Positions 9,474 through 21,815 of a stretch of DNA of 64,000 nucleotides are shown here, in pieces. The stretch's first letter is position 1. The number at the start of each line of letters is the position of its first letter. The DNA lies in the NCBI GenBank assembly GCA_946406115.1, contig OX291547.1, forward strand, positions 5,895,001 to 5,959,000. The letters run 5' to 3'. The DNA comes from Apoda limacodes (lineage: Eukaryota; Arthropoda; Insecta; Lepidoptera; Limacodidae). The notes beneath the pieces were generated by a model. It worked only from the letters and a program-made list of their open reading frames with translations, had not been told where the DNA came from and did no database searches. Made by a program: the position numbers and the translations under genes.

Positions 9474-11515
9474 TATCTATATTAAGCTAGGAATTCTTGT
9501 CAGGACTTTGAGTTGATTGTAGATGATGCTAGTTTTAAAACAAATTCTGAGGTAGCAGTTGCCTTTTAACAGTTTTTAGGAATATTCCATTCAAAACAAC
9601 TGAACATCTAAACTCAAGTCCAATCTTAGCAGAAAAATTATTAAAAACTAGTGTTCCTGAATGTAACGTTCCTTTTGTATTTAAAAACATTAGTCCTACG
9701 GATATCATTAATACATTTAAAACATTAGAAATTGATAACACCACAGACCTTTGGGGACTTTCTGTAAAAACTATAAATTCAATAATTCATGTTATAGCAC
9801 AACCCTTAGCCATAATTTTCAATAGTTGTGTTGATAGTGGTGTGTTTCCTGATGAGATGAAACTTAGCAAAGTTATACCTCTTTTTAAATCAGGTAGTTC
9901 AACAGATCCTAATAATTTTCGGCCTATTTCAATACTACCTATACTCAGTAAAGTTTTTGAAAAAATCATACTTTGTCAAATGTTAAGCCATTTCTGTATT
10001 AATGAGCTACTTAGTAGTAAACAGTTTGGCTTTATGAAAGGCCGTTCCACAACCGATGCAGGATTAAAAAATATATATAACGCCTGGGAGGATTCGCATG
10101 ACGCCCTTGGAGTGTTTTGTGATTTATCTAAGGCATTTGACTGTGTTCAACATGAAAATCTCATCAGGAAGCTACATCACTATGGTATTAGAGGCAAAGC
10201 TCTCGACCTTTTAACATCCTATATGAGTAGGAGAGTACAGAAAATAGATGTCAACGGTGAAAGATCTCCGGGATCAGGAGTCACTATGGGAGTCCCTCAG
10301 GGCTCAATTTTAGGTCCTTTTCTATTTCTTATTTACATTAATGATCTCCCATATCATGTAAAAAACCATGACATTGTCTTATTTGCTGATGACACCTCTT
10401 TGCTTTTCAAAGTTAAGAGACGACAGACATATTATAATGAATTAAATAATGCCCTTTCTAAAATTGTAAATTGGTTTAACGCTAAAAATTTGTTACTTAA
10501 TGAAAAAAAAAACCAAATGTGTTAAATTTACATTACAAAATGTTAGTCAGAGACAGACATGTATTAATATAAATGGCAAGCAATTAGAACTTGTTAATTA
10601 AACAGTCTTTCTTGGCATAACGCTGGACTCCAACCTTCAATGGGGTCCTCATATTCATAACCTAGCCAAAAAACTTAGCTCTGCTGTGTATGCGATCAAG
10701 AAAATAAGACAATTGACCGATGTCGACACTGCAAAAATAGTATATTTTAGCTATTTCCATAGTTTAATGACATATGGTATCCTATTGTGGGGTAGCGCTG
10801 CTAATGTAAATACAATATTTTTGTTACAAAAAAGGGCAAGTCTGCTATTTATAAATTAGGATCTAGGATATCTCTGAGGAATAGGTTTAGGGAAGTAAAA
10901 ATTTTAACTTTAGTGTCGCAGTACATATATGAAAATCTTTTATATGTACATAAAAATATTAATAGTTTCAGCAAGAAAAGTGACGTTCACAAAGTAAATA
11001 CTAGAAGTAAAAATAAGCTGTTGGTGCATGATACACGTCTACACAAAATAAGTAACTCTTTTATGGGGCCATGTATACACTTTTACAACAAAGTTCCCAA
11101 TAAAATTCAAAATCTATCAATAAGTAAATTTACATCTTTTATCAAGCAGGTACTTTGTAAAAAGGCATACTACAATATTTCAGACAATGTAAATGATAAA
11201 AATCCTTGGGACTGATGATGCTCAATTACAAGATGCATAGGTAAACCAAATTAAAATGGAAATAACATAAAATTGTACGGCTAAAATTTTTTTATTTAAA
11301 ACATTAATTGTACTTATTTTTAGATTGTTTGTATTATTGATAGTGTTTTTAAAAGAGTAACTATCGAGTTTCTTGCCGGATTCTTCTCGGTAGAAATCAA
11401 CAACATTGTGAACCGGCGGGAAGGTGGGAGTGTTCAAAAAATAATATTTTATAACTTTGACGATTCAAAAGTGATTGTAAAATCCTTAAACCATTTTAAC
11501 TTTGACTTATATCGA
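9474..11515 (+). mobile_element. Non-LTR retrotransposon, copy 2, nested in family A
   Basis: This is the same family as the copy at 3737-5346 but extends about 430 bases further 5', into the linker before the polymerase domain ('LWGLSVKTINSII', 'SGVFPDEMKLSKVIPLFKSG'). It is still 5'-truncated. The 3' untranslated region has two short segments near 11243 and 11320 that copy 1 lacks, so the two are not simple duplicates of one another. The tail is a shortened TTTGACT motif. A TACTAA target duplication flanks the insertion. Confidence 0.85.
9842..11215 (+). pseudogene. Broken reverse transcriptase of retrotransposon copy 2
   Basis: The frame runs intact from the pre-polymerase region through 'KAFDCVQHENL' and 'FADDTSLLF', then breaks. 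Compared with copy 1 it has a 9-base in-frame deletion near 10063, one extra A in the A-run near 10503-10511 (frameshift), a TAA at 10599-10601 in the original frame, and a one-base loss near 10840. The C-terminal part reads open again from 10913 to the shared 'NPWD' ending at 11215. It cannot encode a functional polymerase. Confidence 0.85.
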
Positions 11516-11846
11516 TACTAAGATCCGCTGTCCGTCCATCCGTCCATCCGTCCTTCCGTCTGTCACCAAGCTGTATCGTACGATCCGTGATAGTTAGACA
11601 GTTATAATTTTCACAGAAGATGTAATTCTGTTGCCGCTATAACAACAAACACTAAAAATCAAAAAAATAATTAAGGAGGCTCCGATACAACAAACGTGAT
11701 TTTTTTGTTCGTTTTTGCTCGATATTGAAAACGGTAACAGGTAGACGCTTAAAATATTCACAGAATATTTAGTTATATAGGCACCACTTAGATATTGGTA
11801 CGGAACCCTTCGAGTGCGAGTCCGAGTCGCACTTGGCCGATTTTTA

Positions 11847-13500
11847 TTCTAAACGATAATCATATTAAAAAAATAAGTATATTCTTGTTTTGTGTTTGAA
11901 GACCGCTACTAATTTGTTGAATACGCTCACTGGTAAATAATTTATAAATTATTCACTTCTACGTTAAAGTAATAGAAAAGGACATTTTCTTTTTTCTGCT
12001 CTTTTGATTCCTTCTCAAGCAGTTATTCACGCAATCAATAACACTGGAATACTCACGTAGAAGCTCTAGATCGAGATAAAAAGTATCCTATGTCCTCCGT
12101 TCCACCAACTGTCATGTGCCCCTTTGCAAAAGACCAAGTCAATAAGGTAGTTGACGAAGTAACAAAGTAATCAGATTAAAAGAAACTAATTACGATTCGT
12201 AGTAGTAGGTACTTGTTATTACTGTTTCTTTTAAAAGACTTTTGTCAGGGCAACACATACTTGTGCCGCACTATGTAACCGCATATGTCAGGACAACACA
12301 TACTTGTGCCGCACTATGTAACCGCATATGTTAGGAGGAATATTGTTAACGTGCCGTACAAATTTTCTACGAGTTCAGTGTTGATGACGTCATTCACCTT
12401 GTAGGTACGGTTTAATACCATTTAAGGTGATATATCCAAACGAGTTAAGTTTGCAAGAATTTGATTGATTTTGTTACAGTCCAGAGTACACTTTTTGACG
12501 TAAAAAATATATGTTATAGTTCAAACCTATTAAAACAGTTATAGAACAGTCAAATTAGAAACATTTTTAGGCTTTAAGAACATTAATTGGTAGAGTTTTG
12601 AATTTCGGTGTAGTTGTTTATTAAGACCTCCCGTTGAACATACTAAAAGTCCCCATCGCTCGCGCCGCCATCTTGGAAAAAACGTTAGTTTTTTGCTTAT
12701 AACTCGGCAATTATTGCTGATACGGAAAAAATGTGTACATAAAAACTATAGATTATTAAATATCCTATAAAAAATCTCATAGATATTTCTGTTGTATCGC
12801 TAGTATTGAAGCTGTAATCCGGCGTTAAAGAGAAAAAATAATTATTTTTTTGCTGCAAATAAACCGTTTGTTTTGTGTTTACCGTTTGTTACGGTTAAAA
12901 TATTTTTTTTATATTTATTCCGCGAGACTACTAAGAGAGAAAGGGAGAGAGATGAGAGGGTGAGAAAGAGAGAAAAAGGGAAGGGAGGAAAGAGGCAAAT
13001 GCATTTATGTGACATGATGTGGGTCGGAATGTGTTGGGGCCACTTGGTGGGTGTAAGTACCACGAAATAGCCGCGACTGGCTATCAATATCGAAAAGCAT
13101 GACCAGTCATCAGCTGTTAATCGTCTCGTAGGTGTGCCTCAATTCCGATCAAGACTTAGGCAACTTATTCCGATTTACGCGACTTTATATGCAAATGTAC
13201 ATATAGTTACCAAGCACCGTTTATAGTACTGAAATACTACCAATAGTCATACTGAAAGTACTTGACTGACTTGAGTAAGCCTAGGTTTCTGTATCTAGCT
13301 AGACGGATTTTGCTTTGACTTCCTTTCCGTTATTATATGTCCCTCTGACTCCTATCCGACAAAGGCGTATTTAAGAAAGCCCTTTAAAGCTTATTAGCTT
13401 AAAGCAACTTGATCGCGTCCTCTCGTATTAGATCTCACGAGAAATTGATGTGGCATCGAATCTCTTAAGGTACCATCAGCGAGTGCTCTAAACAAGCGTT
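11847..13500. other. Intergenic; 43-bp duplication and purine-rich tract
   Basis: No gene is supported. A 43-bp direct duplication lies at 12244-12329, listed separately. At about 12925-12998 the plus strand is almost all purine (gagagaaagggagagagatg and similar), with a possible open frame through it that is low-complexity only. 'gccgccatcttgg' at about 12664 resembles a YY1-type motif, but nothing around it looks like a promoter. Confidence 0.4.
12244..12329 (+). repeat. 43-bp direct tandem duplication
   Basis: Two adjacent copies of a unit starting 'gtcaggg/acaacacatac' and ending 'taaccgcatat' differ by a single base (G versus A near the start). A third copy begins (gttagg) but diverges at once. 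Confidence 0.9.
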
Positions 13501-13505
13501 CACCG

Positions 13506-13718
13506 GTGCCCGAGGACATAGAGTTACTAATAAGGGAACCCAACGCCGCACGACGACCACGTTATTATCCCTCTGCCGAAGACTATACTCTTTCTACAAA
13601 AGTGTCAAGAAGGCTACAGGCTTACAAAAAGCAGTCACGAAAACGCGATGGAAGGGATGTACTGATAACTGGAGCCATATCAGAGCCATATAGCCATATA
13701 CCAAAGTCGACACCCTAA
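13506..13718 (+). CDS. Unrecognised short open frame (low confidence)
   Basis: This 70-residue frame is less AT-rich than its surroundings and highly charged ('NAARRPRYYPSAEDYTL', 'AYKKQSRKRDGRDVL'), which is unlike random intergenic translation here. I do not recognise the family. Frame-compatible sequence upstream is interrupted by a stop. It may be a relic of a transposable-element protein or an exon of an unseen gene; no clear splice sites bound it. Confidence 0.15.
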   Translation: MPEDIELLIREPNAARRPRYYPSAEDYTLSTKVSRRLQAYKKQSRKRDGRDVLITGAISEPYSHIPKSTP

Positions 13719-15942
13719 GCGTGCCTTCCTTCCAAAGACTAAATTAATCCCTGTGACGACGACTAAAAGGCAGACTGCTTAGAAAAAACTTAGAGTCGTT
13801 ATGCTTGCTTAGAATTTTTTTTCAGAAGTAAAAAAGTTGGTTTATTGGTTCTTGTGATATCGAAGAGCAAAAAAAAGCGAACCTACATACATACACACAC
13901 ACACACACACACAGACATCACTTTAAAAAAGATGGCAATCGATTCTCCAGGTCCCAAAACGTAAAGAAAACGCAAATTGAGCGATTTCAATTTCCCGACC
14001 TATTATATATAGTAAAAACAAATCTGACACTCCATTTTGACACTCCAGCTTTAATTCAAATTGTGTGGAAAACAAACAGTGATAATCTCTTGACTGTTAT
14101 TTCATAAATTATATAATAATATGACCAAGTTACTAATTTCATAGTTCTAAATAATTATTTTAACTCTAAACATACAAAAATCCGAGAAAATAGAAATGTT
14201 CAACTTGCGGTCACGTGCTATCGCCTATCATACGTGGAACTGTGTCTCTGTGTATGCTACAGTAGTGTAACTTGTCTTTAAGGAAATAGTAACATACTAT
14301 ATTTATAAAGTATAAAGAACATAATAGTAAATTATTCAGTATGGGCATAAAACAGTATCTTACGTCAAATTGAATCCTGAGCGCAATGAAAGTTTCCAGG
14401 GCTAACGCCCGAGCGAGGCGAGGGATTTAGTACAAGAATCTTGAGTGGAACGAAAGATTCAATTTAGCGGCCGTGACGTAAAACACCTCTTCAGGAGAAT
14501 AATCTGCTTTTGACACCTGCAACAAAATAAAAAGCAATACTACCAGAAAAACGCATTTAATTAGAGTAAAACTCTTTTTATTAGTTATTTATATATAGCA
14601 GTAATAGTAGATCGTTAAACATGGGATGTAAGTCATCAATTATACCACGTGATACGAGTATTTAGGCACACAAATGAGCGAAGCGAGCGATAGTGCTTAT
14701 AGTTCGAGGGTGGAAAGGATCATTACACCTGAGTTAAACACTCTACTTTACATGAAGTCTGCGAAAAAACCAGAGAAAACAAAAAACTAATTTTCAGTCT
14801 GCCACTTAGTAAAATCGTCATACGCTTTTATATATCTTTCTTTTGATATTAGGGGTCACAGATTTTCTGTGATTGTCTTTTCTTCAACTTTTATTGATTC
14901 CGGCGTTAAATCCAAATCATCATCGCTTGAACGCATAATTTTTATATTCAGATTATTTTTCTAAGTTGAAAGTACGTCTTTGCGGAGATGTTTCATTACT
15001 GACCTGCTGGCAGTGTTGCCAACTTTATTGTATCAAACCCACCAGAAACCACTAAATGTGGCTATCTCTCAAACAACCAGAAAACCATTAACATATAATG
15101 CCAGACAGACACTTTCAAATATTATTTAATTAAAAATAAAACAACAATTAATGTAATTTATATTAAAAAATTATAGTTTATTAAAAAAAATCCTTAAAGA
15201 CAATGATCAAAATAGACATTACGACGCTCATCTTCGAAAGAATTCGGCTTCTTCTACAATTCCAATTCAATTCAATTTACAGGCCAAAAATGTTTCTGGC
15301 CACTTGCATTTTATTTTTCATTTAGAATAAATTTTGATGTCAAGCTAGTGCAAAGCGTGGTGAAATTTCTTTCAACATCTGTATTAATTAATATAAATTT
15401 TAACTAAACTTCATCTTATACTTACATTTCAATTTATTATCTTTTATTGCCCTCGTAGATAATGTAGTCTAAAGCACTATGTATCACTTGGGGTTAAAAG
15501 CGATTCCTATACCTCGTGTGTATTTAAAACTCTTTTCGGGCCTTAAAATACATCCCCGTTAGTAATCGGAAAGTTCCACCCCTCGGTGAACAAAGTACTA
15601 TTTCTCCTAAAGAATAGACGCCTTTTGTAATTTTCTATTCGCGGAAATCATTATAGTCATGTATGTTTTCTTGGACTTTTGTGGAATTAGGTTGTTATCG
15701 GCTTCAGACTTAATGAATCTAACCTCTAGAATCAAATCACTAATTTCACTCGACATTTTTATTATAAAAATATGGCTACACAATAGCACGGAGATTTGCA
15801 GCATTCGCGCCCTTTTTTATTTTTTTTGTACCTGCTCGTGGCGGCCAGTTCGATTCTCTAATAAGTTGTTCCCAGCGGTGAAAGTGTTGTACTCTTCATA
15901 AATTTTTTTTTAGGTTTTAAATTCAGATCACATTTACCCTTA
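13719..15942. other. Intergenic; (AC)n and a palindromic CRE-like segment
   Basis: No gene is supported. An (AC)10 microsatellite lies at 13893-13912. At 14360-14481 the sequence ttacgtcaaattgaatc returns inverted as gattcaattt...tgacgtaa, with 'gcccgagcgaggcgag' between; this is a short inverted-repeat element. 'gagcgaagcgagcgatag' near 14672 is similar in style. The remainder is AT-rich. Confidence 0.4.
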
Positions 15943-16090
15943 GGGATTTAAAGTAATTCAGTACAACATTGGTTCCCTAGGGATTTAAAGTAATTCAGTA
16001 CAACATTGGTTCCCTAGGGATTTAAAGTAATTCAGTACAACATTGGTTCCCTAGGGATTTAAAGTAATTCAGTACAACATTGGTTCCCTA
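15943..16090 (+). repeat. 37-bp tandem repeat, four copies
   Basis: Four identical units beginning 'gggatttaaagtaattcagt' and ending 'ggttcccta' are followed by a fifth, degenerate start at 16091. Each junction forms the palindrome CCCTAGGG. There is no coding potential. Confidence 0.95.
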
Positions 16091-18369
16091 CGGATTTAAT
16101 TACTTCCTTCAGGTTAGGTTTGCATGACATTATCAAGGGTATAGTCAAGCAGGTGATGTAAAACATATTGTATATATGTATGTACTGATTACAAAAAATT
16201 ATATAGAAAAATGCAAAATGTAGTATTTTGAAGACGAAAGCGAAATTTCGAATCAAGAACGTAGCGAGGGATTCCAAAGTAGGATGAAATTATTTTGTGA
16301 CCGAGTGATACACTTTACTTATCATCCCCCACTATAAAAAAAGGGATAAAAGGTGCTTTTAGACACAACTCATAAAAAAAAAGTATAATTAATGTTTAAA
16401 GTGAAAGAATTAATTCCAATTATTACCAACCATATTTTCAAATAGAGTAAATAAAGTAATGAGAAAATAAACAAGTCTGTAGCCGAGTATTAATCGATAA
16501 TGTTTTATATAAGTATAAGTAATTGATCTTCGTTGACGTTGACGTTGACTTTTGTTGTTTTGAGCAAACCGCAAACCAAATGAACGGATTAGTGTCGACC
16601 TGTTCACAGGTTACCTAGATTTCACTCAAAAACATTAAACATGTGTATAGTTTTATATCTATATCTTATAAAATAATATAAACGCTACCCCTGATGATTA
16701 GCGCCACCGATGGATATTTTTTTGATTCCTATTTATTGTAAACCGAAAATATCCATTATTTCCTCTTTTTACAAAGAGAAAACTGCAAATACGTAATGGC
16801 AAACGTTCGTAGACGTTGGGAACCCTATCAGGATACCACAGGGCGCAGGATAGGTCTGTTTCATCTCAGTAACCTTAAAAGATTTCAGATAAAGTACCAC
16901 AGTGAAGCTAATACCACGGTATAGTTAATACTACAGTTAAGTGTTAATACGACAGTAAAGTTAATACCACGGTATAGTTAATACTATAGTAAAGTTAATA
17001 CCACAGTATAGTTAATAGCAATACTTCATGCCTCATCAGTGAACGACTGTTAATACTGGCGCTCTCTTACCAACTAATAATTATACGTATTAAATATGGT
17101 GATTCGTAATTTCCACTAGTAATATTTTTTTAAATAAGACATTAATATAAAAACAATGTGTTACACACAAACTCTACCGACTTTATACAGTTAATAAGTA
17201 AGTTTCTAAGCACATTGATTTATTTGCTATTCTTTTGATCTCAGATCTTTCAGAAGACAGAAGGCTTTCAGCATCGAAAATGAAAGTTCTCTAAGTTCTT
17301 TAAACTCTACATTTTTTCTGAAACTGTGGCTCTTGAATGCAAAATTGCATCTATGTCAATATAATTATATAAGAAAGTGTAAATGCATAAATAAGTTTGT
17401 GTTAAAAAAATATACAAATACCTAATGTACTGATGAACATAGTGAAGGAATATTTTGACTTTAATTTTTTTTACGCCAAGCTATGAGCAAAATGTTTTTC
17501 CCAGTTGTATATATTTAGAGTGGTAATTACTCTATTATAAGGTCCTTGCGAATACTCGTGTTCTTTTCATCCATCTCGAGCTCAAATTGAAGCCTCAACA
17601 GAGTACTTGGAGAAGAATTCCAGCCTCGTAACCACGCCAGGAGTTTCTCAAAATTACCCAGTGCACGAGATGCTTCAAGAAAGCAGTGGGAGAGGATATC
17701 GCTCCGACTAAATAGTTAAGGTAAGTAAGATCAAGTATTGAATCTTGGAAACGGAACAGACAAGGAATTGATTATATGAATTCAATAAAAACTCTAGGTG
17801 GATATTTAATAATTCACTGGCATTTCATTAATGTATATAACCTTTGCGACTACGTAAATAGCGATATATAACATTATTGCATCTTGATTGGTGAAATAAT
17901 CTTCTGTATAAATAAAAATTGACGCTGTTAGTTGGGAATCACACCACTTGAGAATGGACCGATTATGATAATTGTTTCTTTTTTAATATTTGTATGAGTC
18001 TGAATAAGGGTTTAAGGAAAGAAACAGTGGGAAAGTCTTATAAGCTGTAGCAGTATGCTGATGGTTTAGTACCATTTTAAAAGAATTACAAAGCTTAGAC
18101 CTGATAGGTGGCGCTGTGGTCAAGTGTTTAATAAATGTTACATTTAAAAACCAAAACTATAAATTGTTGGCCTTCTGTTTGGCTTTCTTATAGAAGGATA
18201 AATCAAACTCATCGCACCAGCCACTGGAAAGGGCAGAAAAAAATGTGTGCTGAGCCTTTGTTAAGATTGCGTTTTATGAATAGCATAGTAAAAGGATCCC
18301 TATAAATTAGTAATTAATGATGTAATTTAATGTATAGATGAAATTTGGCGTGAAGATAGTTTGAGTCCC
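16091..18369. other. Intergenic; degenerate short tandem repeats at 16895-17015
   Basis: No gene is supported. At about 16895-17015 motifs such as 'agttaataccacggtatag' recur six or more times in imperfect units of about 18 and 36 bases. The rest is AT-rich, with short chance open frames only. Confidence 0.45.
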
Positions 18370-18510
18370 GGGGAAGGACATAGGCTACTTGGAAACGTTA
18401 AGTGTGGGTCAGTTTTTCTTCTAAAATTGAGAAGTTGCCATTAAAATCCTACACCGATAACTGAATTTAGGGCGGGTGACACCGCAGGCAAAAGCTAGTA
18501 GGTATATAAA
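18370..18510 (-). repeat. Family C repeat fragment
   Basis: On the minus strand it reads from 'ctagcttttgcctgcggtg' through 'cggtgtaggattttaatggc' to 'agtagcctatgtccttcccc'. This is the common family C, also present at 27.0, 40.4, 42.0, 50.6, 55.2, 60.0 and 61.9 kb. It is a short, SINE-like, non-coding element. Confidence 0.65.
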
Positions 18511-21221
18511 TTGCGACAGCCCAGCATCGCAGGTGACGTTTACTGCACACGTTGCCACCCTCTCAACAGCAACATGCATCGAGGGAACAACACGCTACCA
18601 CAATTATGGCATTCATTTTAGGATGGTAATGCAGCACTTTGTGAACCAACAATTAAGCCTGCTGCTTGTAATTTGTTTTAGTTCGCAGTGACCCTTTTTG
18701 GCATTAGATACAGGTTTTAGATATGGCCGTTGTTTCGTGTTTACAAAAAAAAATCTTGGCTACCCCCATACTTATAATATAAATGGAACAGCATTTCTTT
18801 CGTTCATTCATGGTTCATTTATTTGCCTCTGTATTAGCCATCCATCACCAATCATTTGCTATGTATTTCCATTTTATTTTTTCATGTTGGATCCAAAAGA
18901 GATTGTTGATAATATCATGGTTTAATTTGCTTTTAGTACCCTCCTTCAAAATTATGGAAAAAAACTATTGGTATTATGGATTTGATAAACTGTAAATTAA
19001 CCAGTAAATATACAGTTTCACCAGAATTACTCAGCTATTTTAATGATGTTATTAAACTCGGATTATCTATATCTTCTATACATCTTCTTTATATATATAA
19101 TTCTACTGTACGTGTGTATATCACTTTACTACTCCTAAACGGCTTTTTTTTTCTATGCGTTTGGGTGGCGCCCTGGATGGTTTGGATTCACAAATCAGCC
19201 CGGCAGATTGCGCTGCAGTCGGTATCATGCAGGACAACTCTCTGCTCGGTCAGCTAGTACTTTAAAAAACTAAACAATCTCTGTCTGTCTGTTTATTTAT
19301 GTTCTTTTTATGGCGAAACTGCTAAACCAATATCGATAAAATTTGGCAGTGCCCTGTGCAGCTTGTACCCTGATGAAGGTTATGGACTACTTAGAAAATG
19401 TCAAACGTGAATCGGATTAGTGCATAGATGGGTAAAATGGAATTGGGCTTAATCGCTGAGCCGATTTTATTAAATTTTTTTAAAAGAATGGGCATAGCTG
19501 TTTAGTAAAACGTCAAGTTTGAGTCTCATAACCAAAACCGGTAACGTAAAAACTAATATATAAATGTTAAAGTGCGGTTGCAGTTCGTTGGTTTGTCCTG
19601 TTCTACGGAATGAAGCAAATGATAGACGGATTTATGTGCCGAGATGTAGGTAGTTAATGTTGCTAAAAGCAAAGTTCCTCTAAAGTAACAAAGCTAGCGA
19701 GGGAGGGTGGAACTAGTTGAGCTATTTTGCACTTGATGGATCATTACTTCTAATCGTTACGTCATAATAACTTAATATGTACTCTGTTATATAATTTATA
19801 TACTTCTTGACAAAAGTTTCCTAAGAAATGTATTTCTAACAAGTCTTGTTTATGAGATACAATCTTTTATTTAGGTGAAGGAAGTTGAGCAAGGGTAAGG
19901 GATATATTGAACATAAAGAAAATTAAGCCATGAAATGATGAAAATGTTTACTAGAAAATAGTAACAAAATTGTTATTTCACAATCAACTTTGTACATCTT
20001 TTATCAACATAAACACATCATTTTTACGATTGATAGCTTACTCTTATCACAATGCCTTTTTTTTTGTTATCCATCCATACTTATATTAAAAATGTGTAAG
20101 TGTGTTTGTAAGTACGGTTTGTTGGCTTGTTCTTCTATAAATAACTCAGCAACGGAGCAACGAATCGACAGAATCTTTTGCATAAAAATAGTTTATGGGC
20201 GTGAAAGTGACATGGGTTTTTAAAAGCACAGCGTGAACGGTTGTGGGTTGAGCTCCCTGCCAAGTATGAGTTTCCTCTGATTAGATATTGATATAAGATA
20301 ATGTCACACCATGTACGAGTGAGTGGCTGAAATATTTACTGATAGTTTTTACCCGCAGTTCCACCCCGTAGCAGTTGTTATCGACGTCGAATTCCTACAC
20401 CATTTTCTTGATTAATCTAAAAAAGTTTGCTATAGCAAGTTATGGCCGAAGCTATTGTTTCGTTCAAGTGGAATTCGGTTATAGTTATTCCCGCGAAAGC
20501 TTGTCCTTCTGCATCGCTTTAACTATCTTTTTTCCAAATACAGCTCAAGTGGATGCTCCGTTGTGGCGTGATTAAGTAACAAACAAAAAAAAACTTACAT
20601 ACTTTGCTCAATTCCAAATTAGCCTATGTGCTATTTACTCTAACTGCCAAATTTCATCCAGATCCGTTCAGCCATTCCACCGTCATTTAGCAACATAGCA
20701 AGCAAAATATTGCTATGTTGCTAAAGCACCCTACATAGCAAGCAACATAGCAAGCAAACATCCATTTATCCAAATTTTCGCATTTAAAATATTAGTATAG
20801 ACACCTTTACCTATACCTTTGTTCGAAAGTTGAAAGAACCTTAGAACGAACCCAATCCAGCTATGTGTGGGTCCTACTGAAGCAATATTATTATAATTAA
20901 GGTAATACCCCTTAAATACTGTTTTCTGTAATCGACAAAGTGTAGGTATATATATGTGGTTCCCGTTTATAAGTTTACTGGTTTTCACCTGACTGACATT
21001 CGGAATTAATACGTTTGGTTTTATTATGAGATCAAATTAAATGTATGGGAAGTTACCAAAATAAAAATTAAGTCCCAAGACACTTAACCCAAAAAGCAGA
21101 AATGACCACTTAGTAAAGAAAAGTGTACTAAAACCTTAAGTTTTAAGGGCCCTATTAATAATAAGCTATTTTTAGAACCTTTTATATAATTTTATCTTAT
21201 GGCGGCGCTAGTAAGCTGCTA
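18511..21221. other. Intergenic; family C remnant and a 14-bp hairpin
   Basis: No gene is supported; several open frames of 65-93 residues are low-complexity or AT-driven. A degraded family C copy lies at about 20345-20560 ('ttgctatagcaagttatggc', 'ttcccgcgaaagc'). A perfect hairpin lies at 20688-20723, listed separately. Confidence 0.45.
20688..20723. repeat. Perfect 14-bp hairpin with 8-base loop
   Basis: TAGCAACATAGCAA at 20688-20701 is the exact reverse complement of TTGCTATGTTGCTA at 20710-20723. Partial direct copies of the same arm (acatagcaagcaacatagca) follow to 20758. It lies at the end of a family C remnant and has no obvious coding neighbour. Confidence 0.85.
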
Positions 21222-21815
21222 TATTTTTTTTTTTTTTTTTTTTAATACTAAGGTGGCAAACAAGCACACGGTTCGCCTGATGGTAAGTGGTCACCGTTGC
21301 CTATGGACGCTTGCAACACCAGATGTATCACTCGTGCGTTGCCGACCCTTCAACAATCCAATAACTTCTTTCTTGAAGAACCAAAACTGTAGTCCTTAGA
21401 GAAAACCTTGGCAGGGAGCTCATTCCACAACCCAAGCGTTCGCGGGAGGAAGTTCTCTGAAACCGCACTGTACGCGACCATTTCGGTTCAAAAGTGTGAG
21501 AATGGCCGATGGCGAGCGGTGCGATGGTAGAAAGTAGCCGTGGGCATCATTTCAAACAATTCCTCAGAACACATCCCATTGTACAAGCGGTAGAACACAC
21601 ACAGGGAGGCAAAGTCTCTCCTCAGAATTAAGGGTTCGATACGGCAAGTGAGTTTGGGATCGTCGACAATTCTCACAGCCCATCGTTGAACCGAGTCCAA
21701 AGGTCCAAGCCGGGTGCACCTGCCCAGAGATGGCAGCAGTACTCCATATGGGGCCGAACTTGCGACTTGTAAAGCAGCAACCTCTGCCCCGACGTGAAGT
21801 ACTGCCTCTATATAC
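21222..21815 (-). mobile_element. Family B non-LTR retrotransposon 3' end, antisense
   Basis: A long T-run at 21223-21242 is the poly(A) tail seen from the other strand. Minus-strand translation in pieces gives polymerase C-terminal sequence such as 'SQVRPHMEYC', 'LWAG', 'FEPKWSRTVRFQR' and 'RRDFASLCVFYRLYNGMCSEELFEMMP'. Several stops and frameshifts show decay. It is 5'-truncated, with its 5' limit near 21815. Confidence 0.8.

Larger units (their letters stand above)
9431..11846 (+). repeat. Repeat family A, copy 3, split by retrotransposon copy 2
   Basis: The 5' end ('agggcccgtacccaaagggt') is at 9431-9473 and the rest resumes at 11516 with 'actaagatccgctgtccg', continuing to 'gagtcgcacttggccg'. 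The two halves join exactly as in uninterrupted family A copies once the 2.0 kb insertion is removed. The hexamer TACTAA is present on both sides (9468-9473 and 11516-11521). Confidence 0.8.

Noticed and set aside
12873..13087. Open frames across 12.87-13.09 kb on both strands
   Set aside because: They are low-complexity translations of a purine/pyrimidine tract (runs of R/E/K or S/L/F).
15943..16090. CRISPR-like array
   Set aside because: The units are contiguous tandem repeats without spacers, in an insect-type genome.
21199..21399. 66-residue plus-strand frame starting in front of a T-run
   Set aside because: The phenylalanine run is the retroelement poly(A) tail read in reverse and the rest is antisense retroelement.
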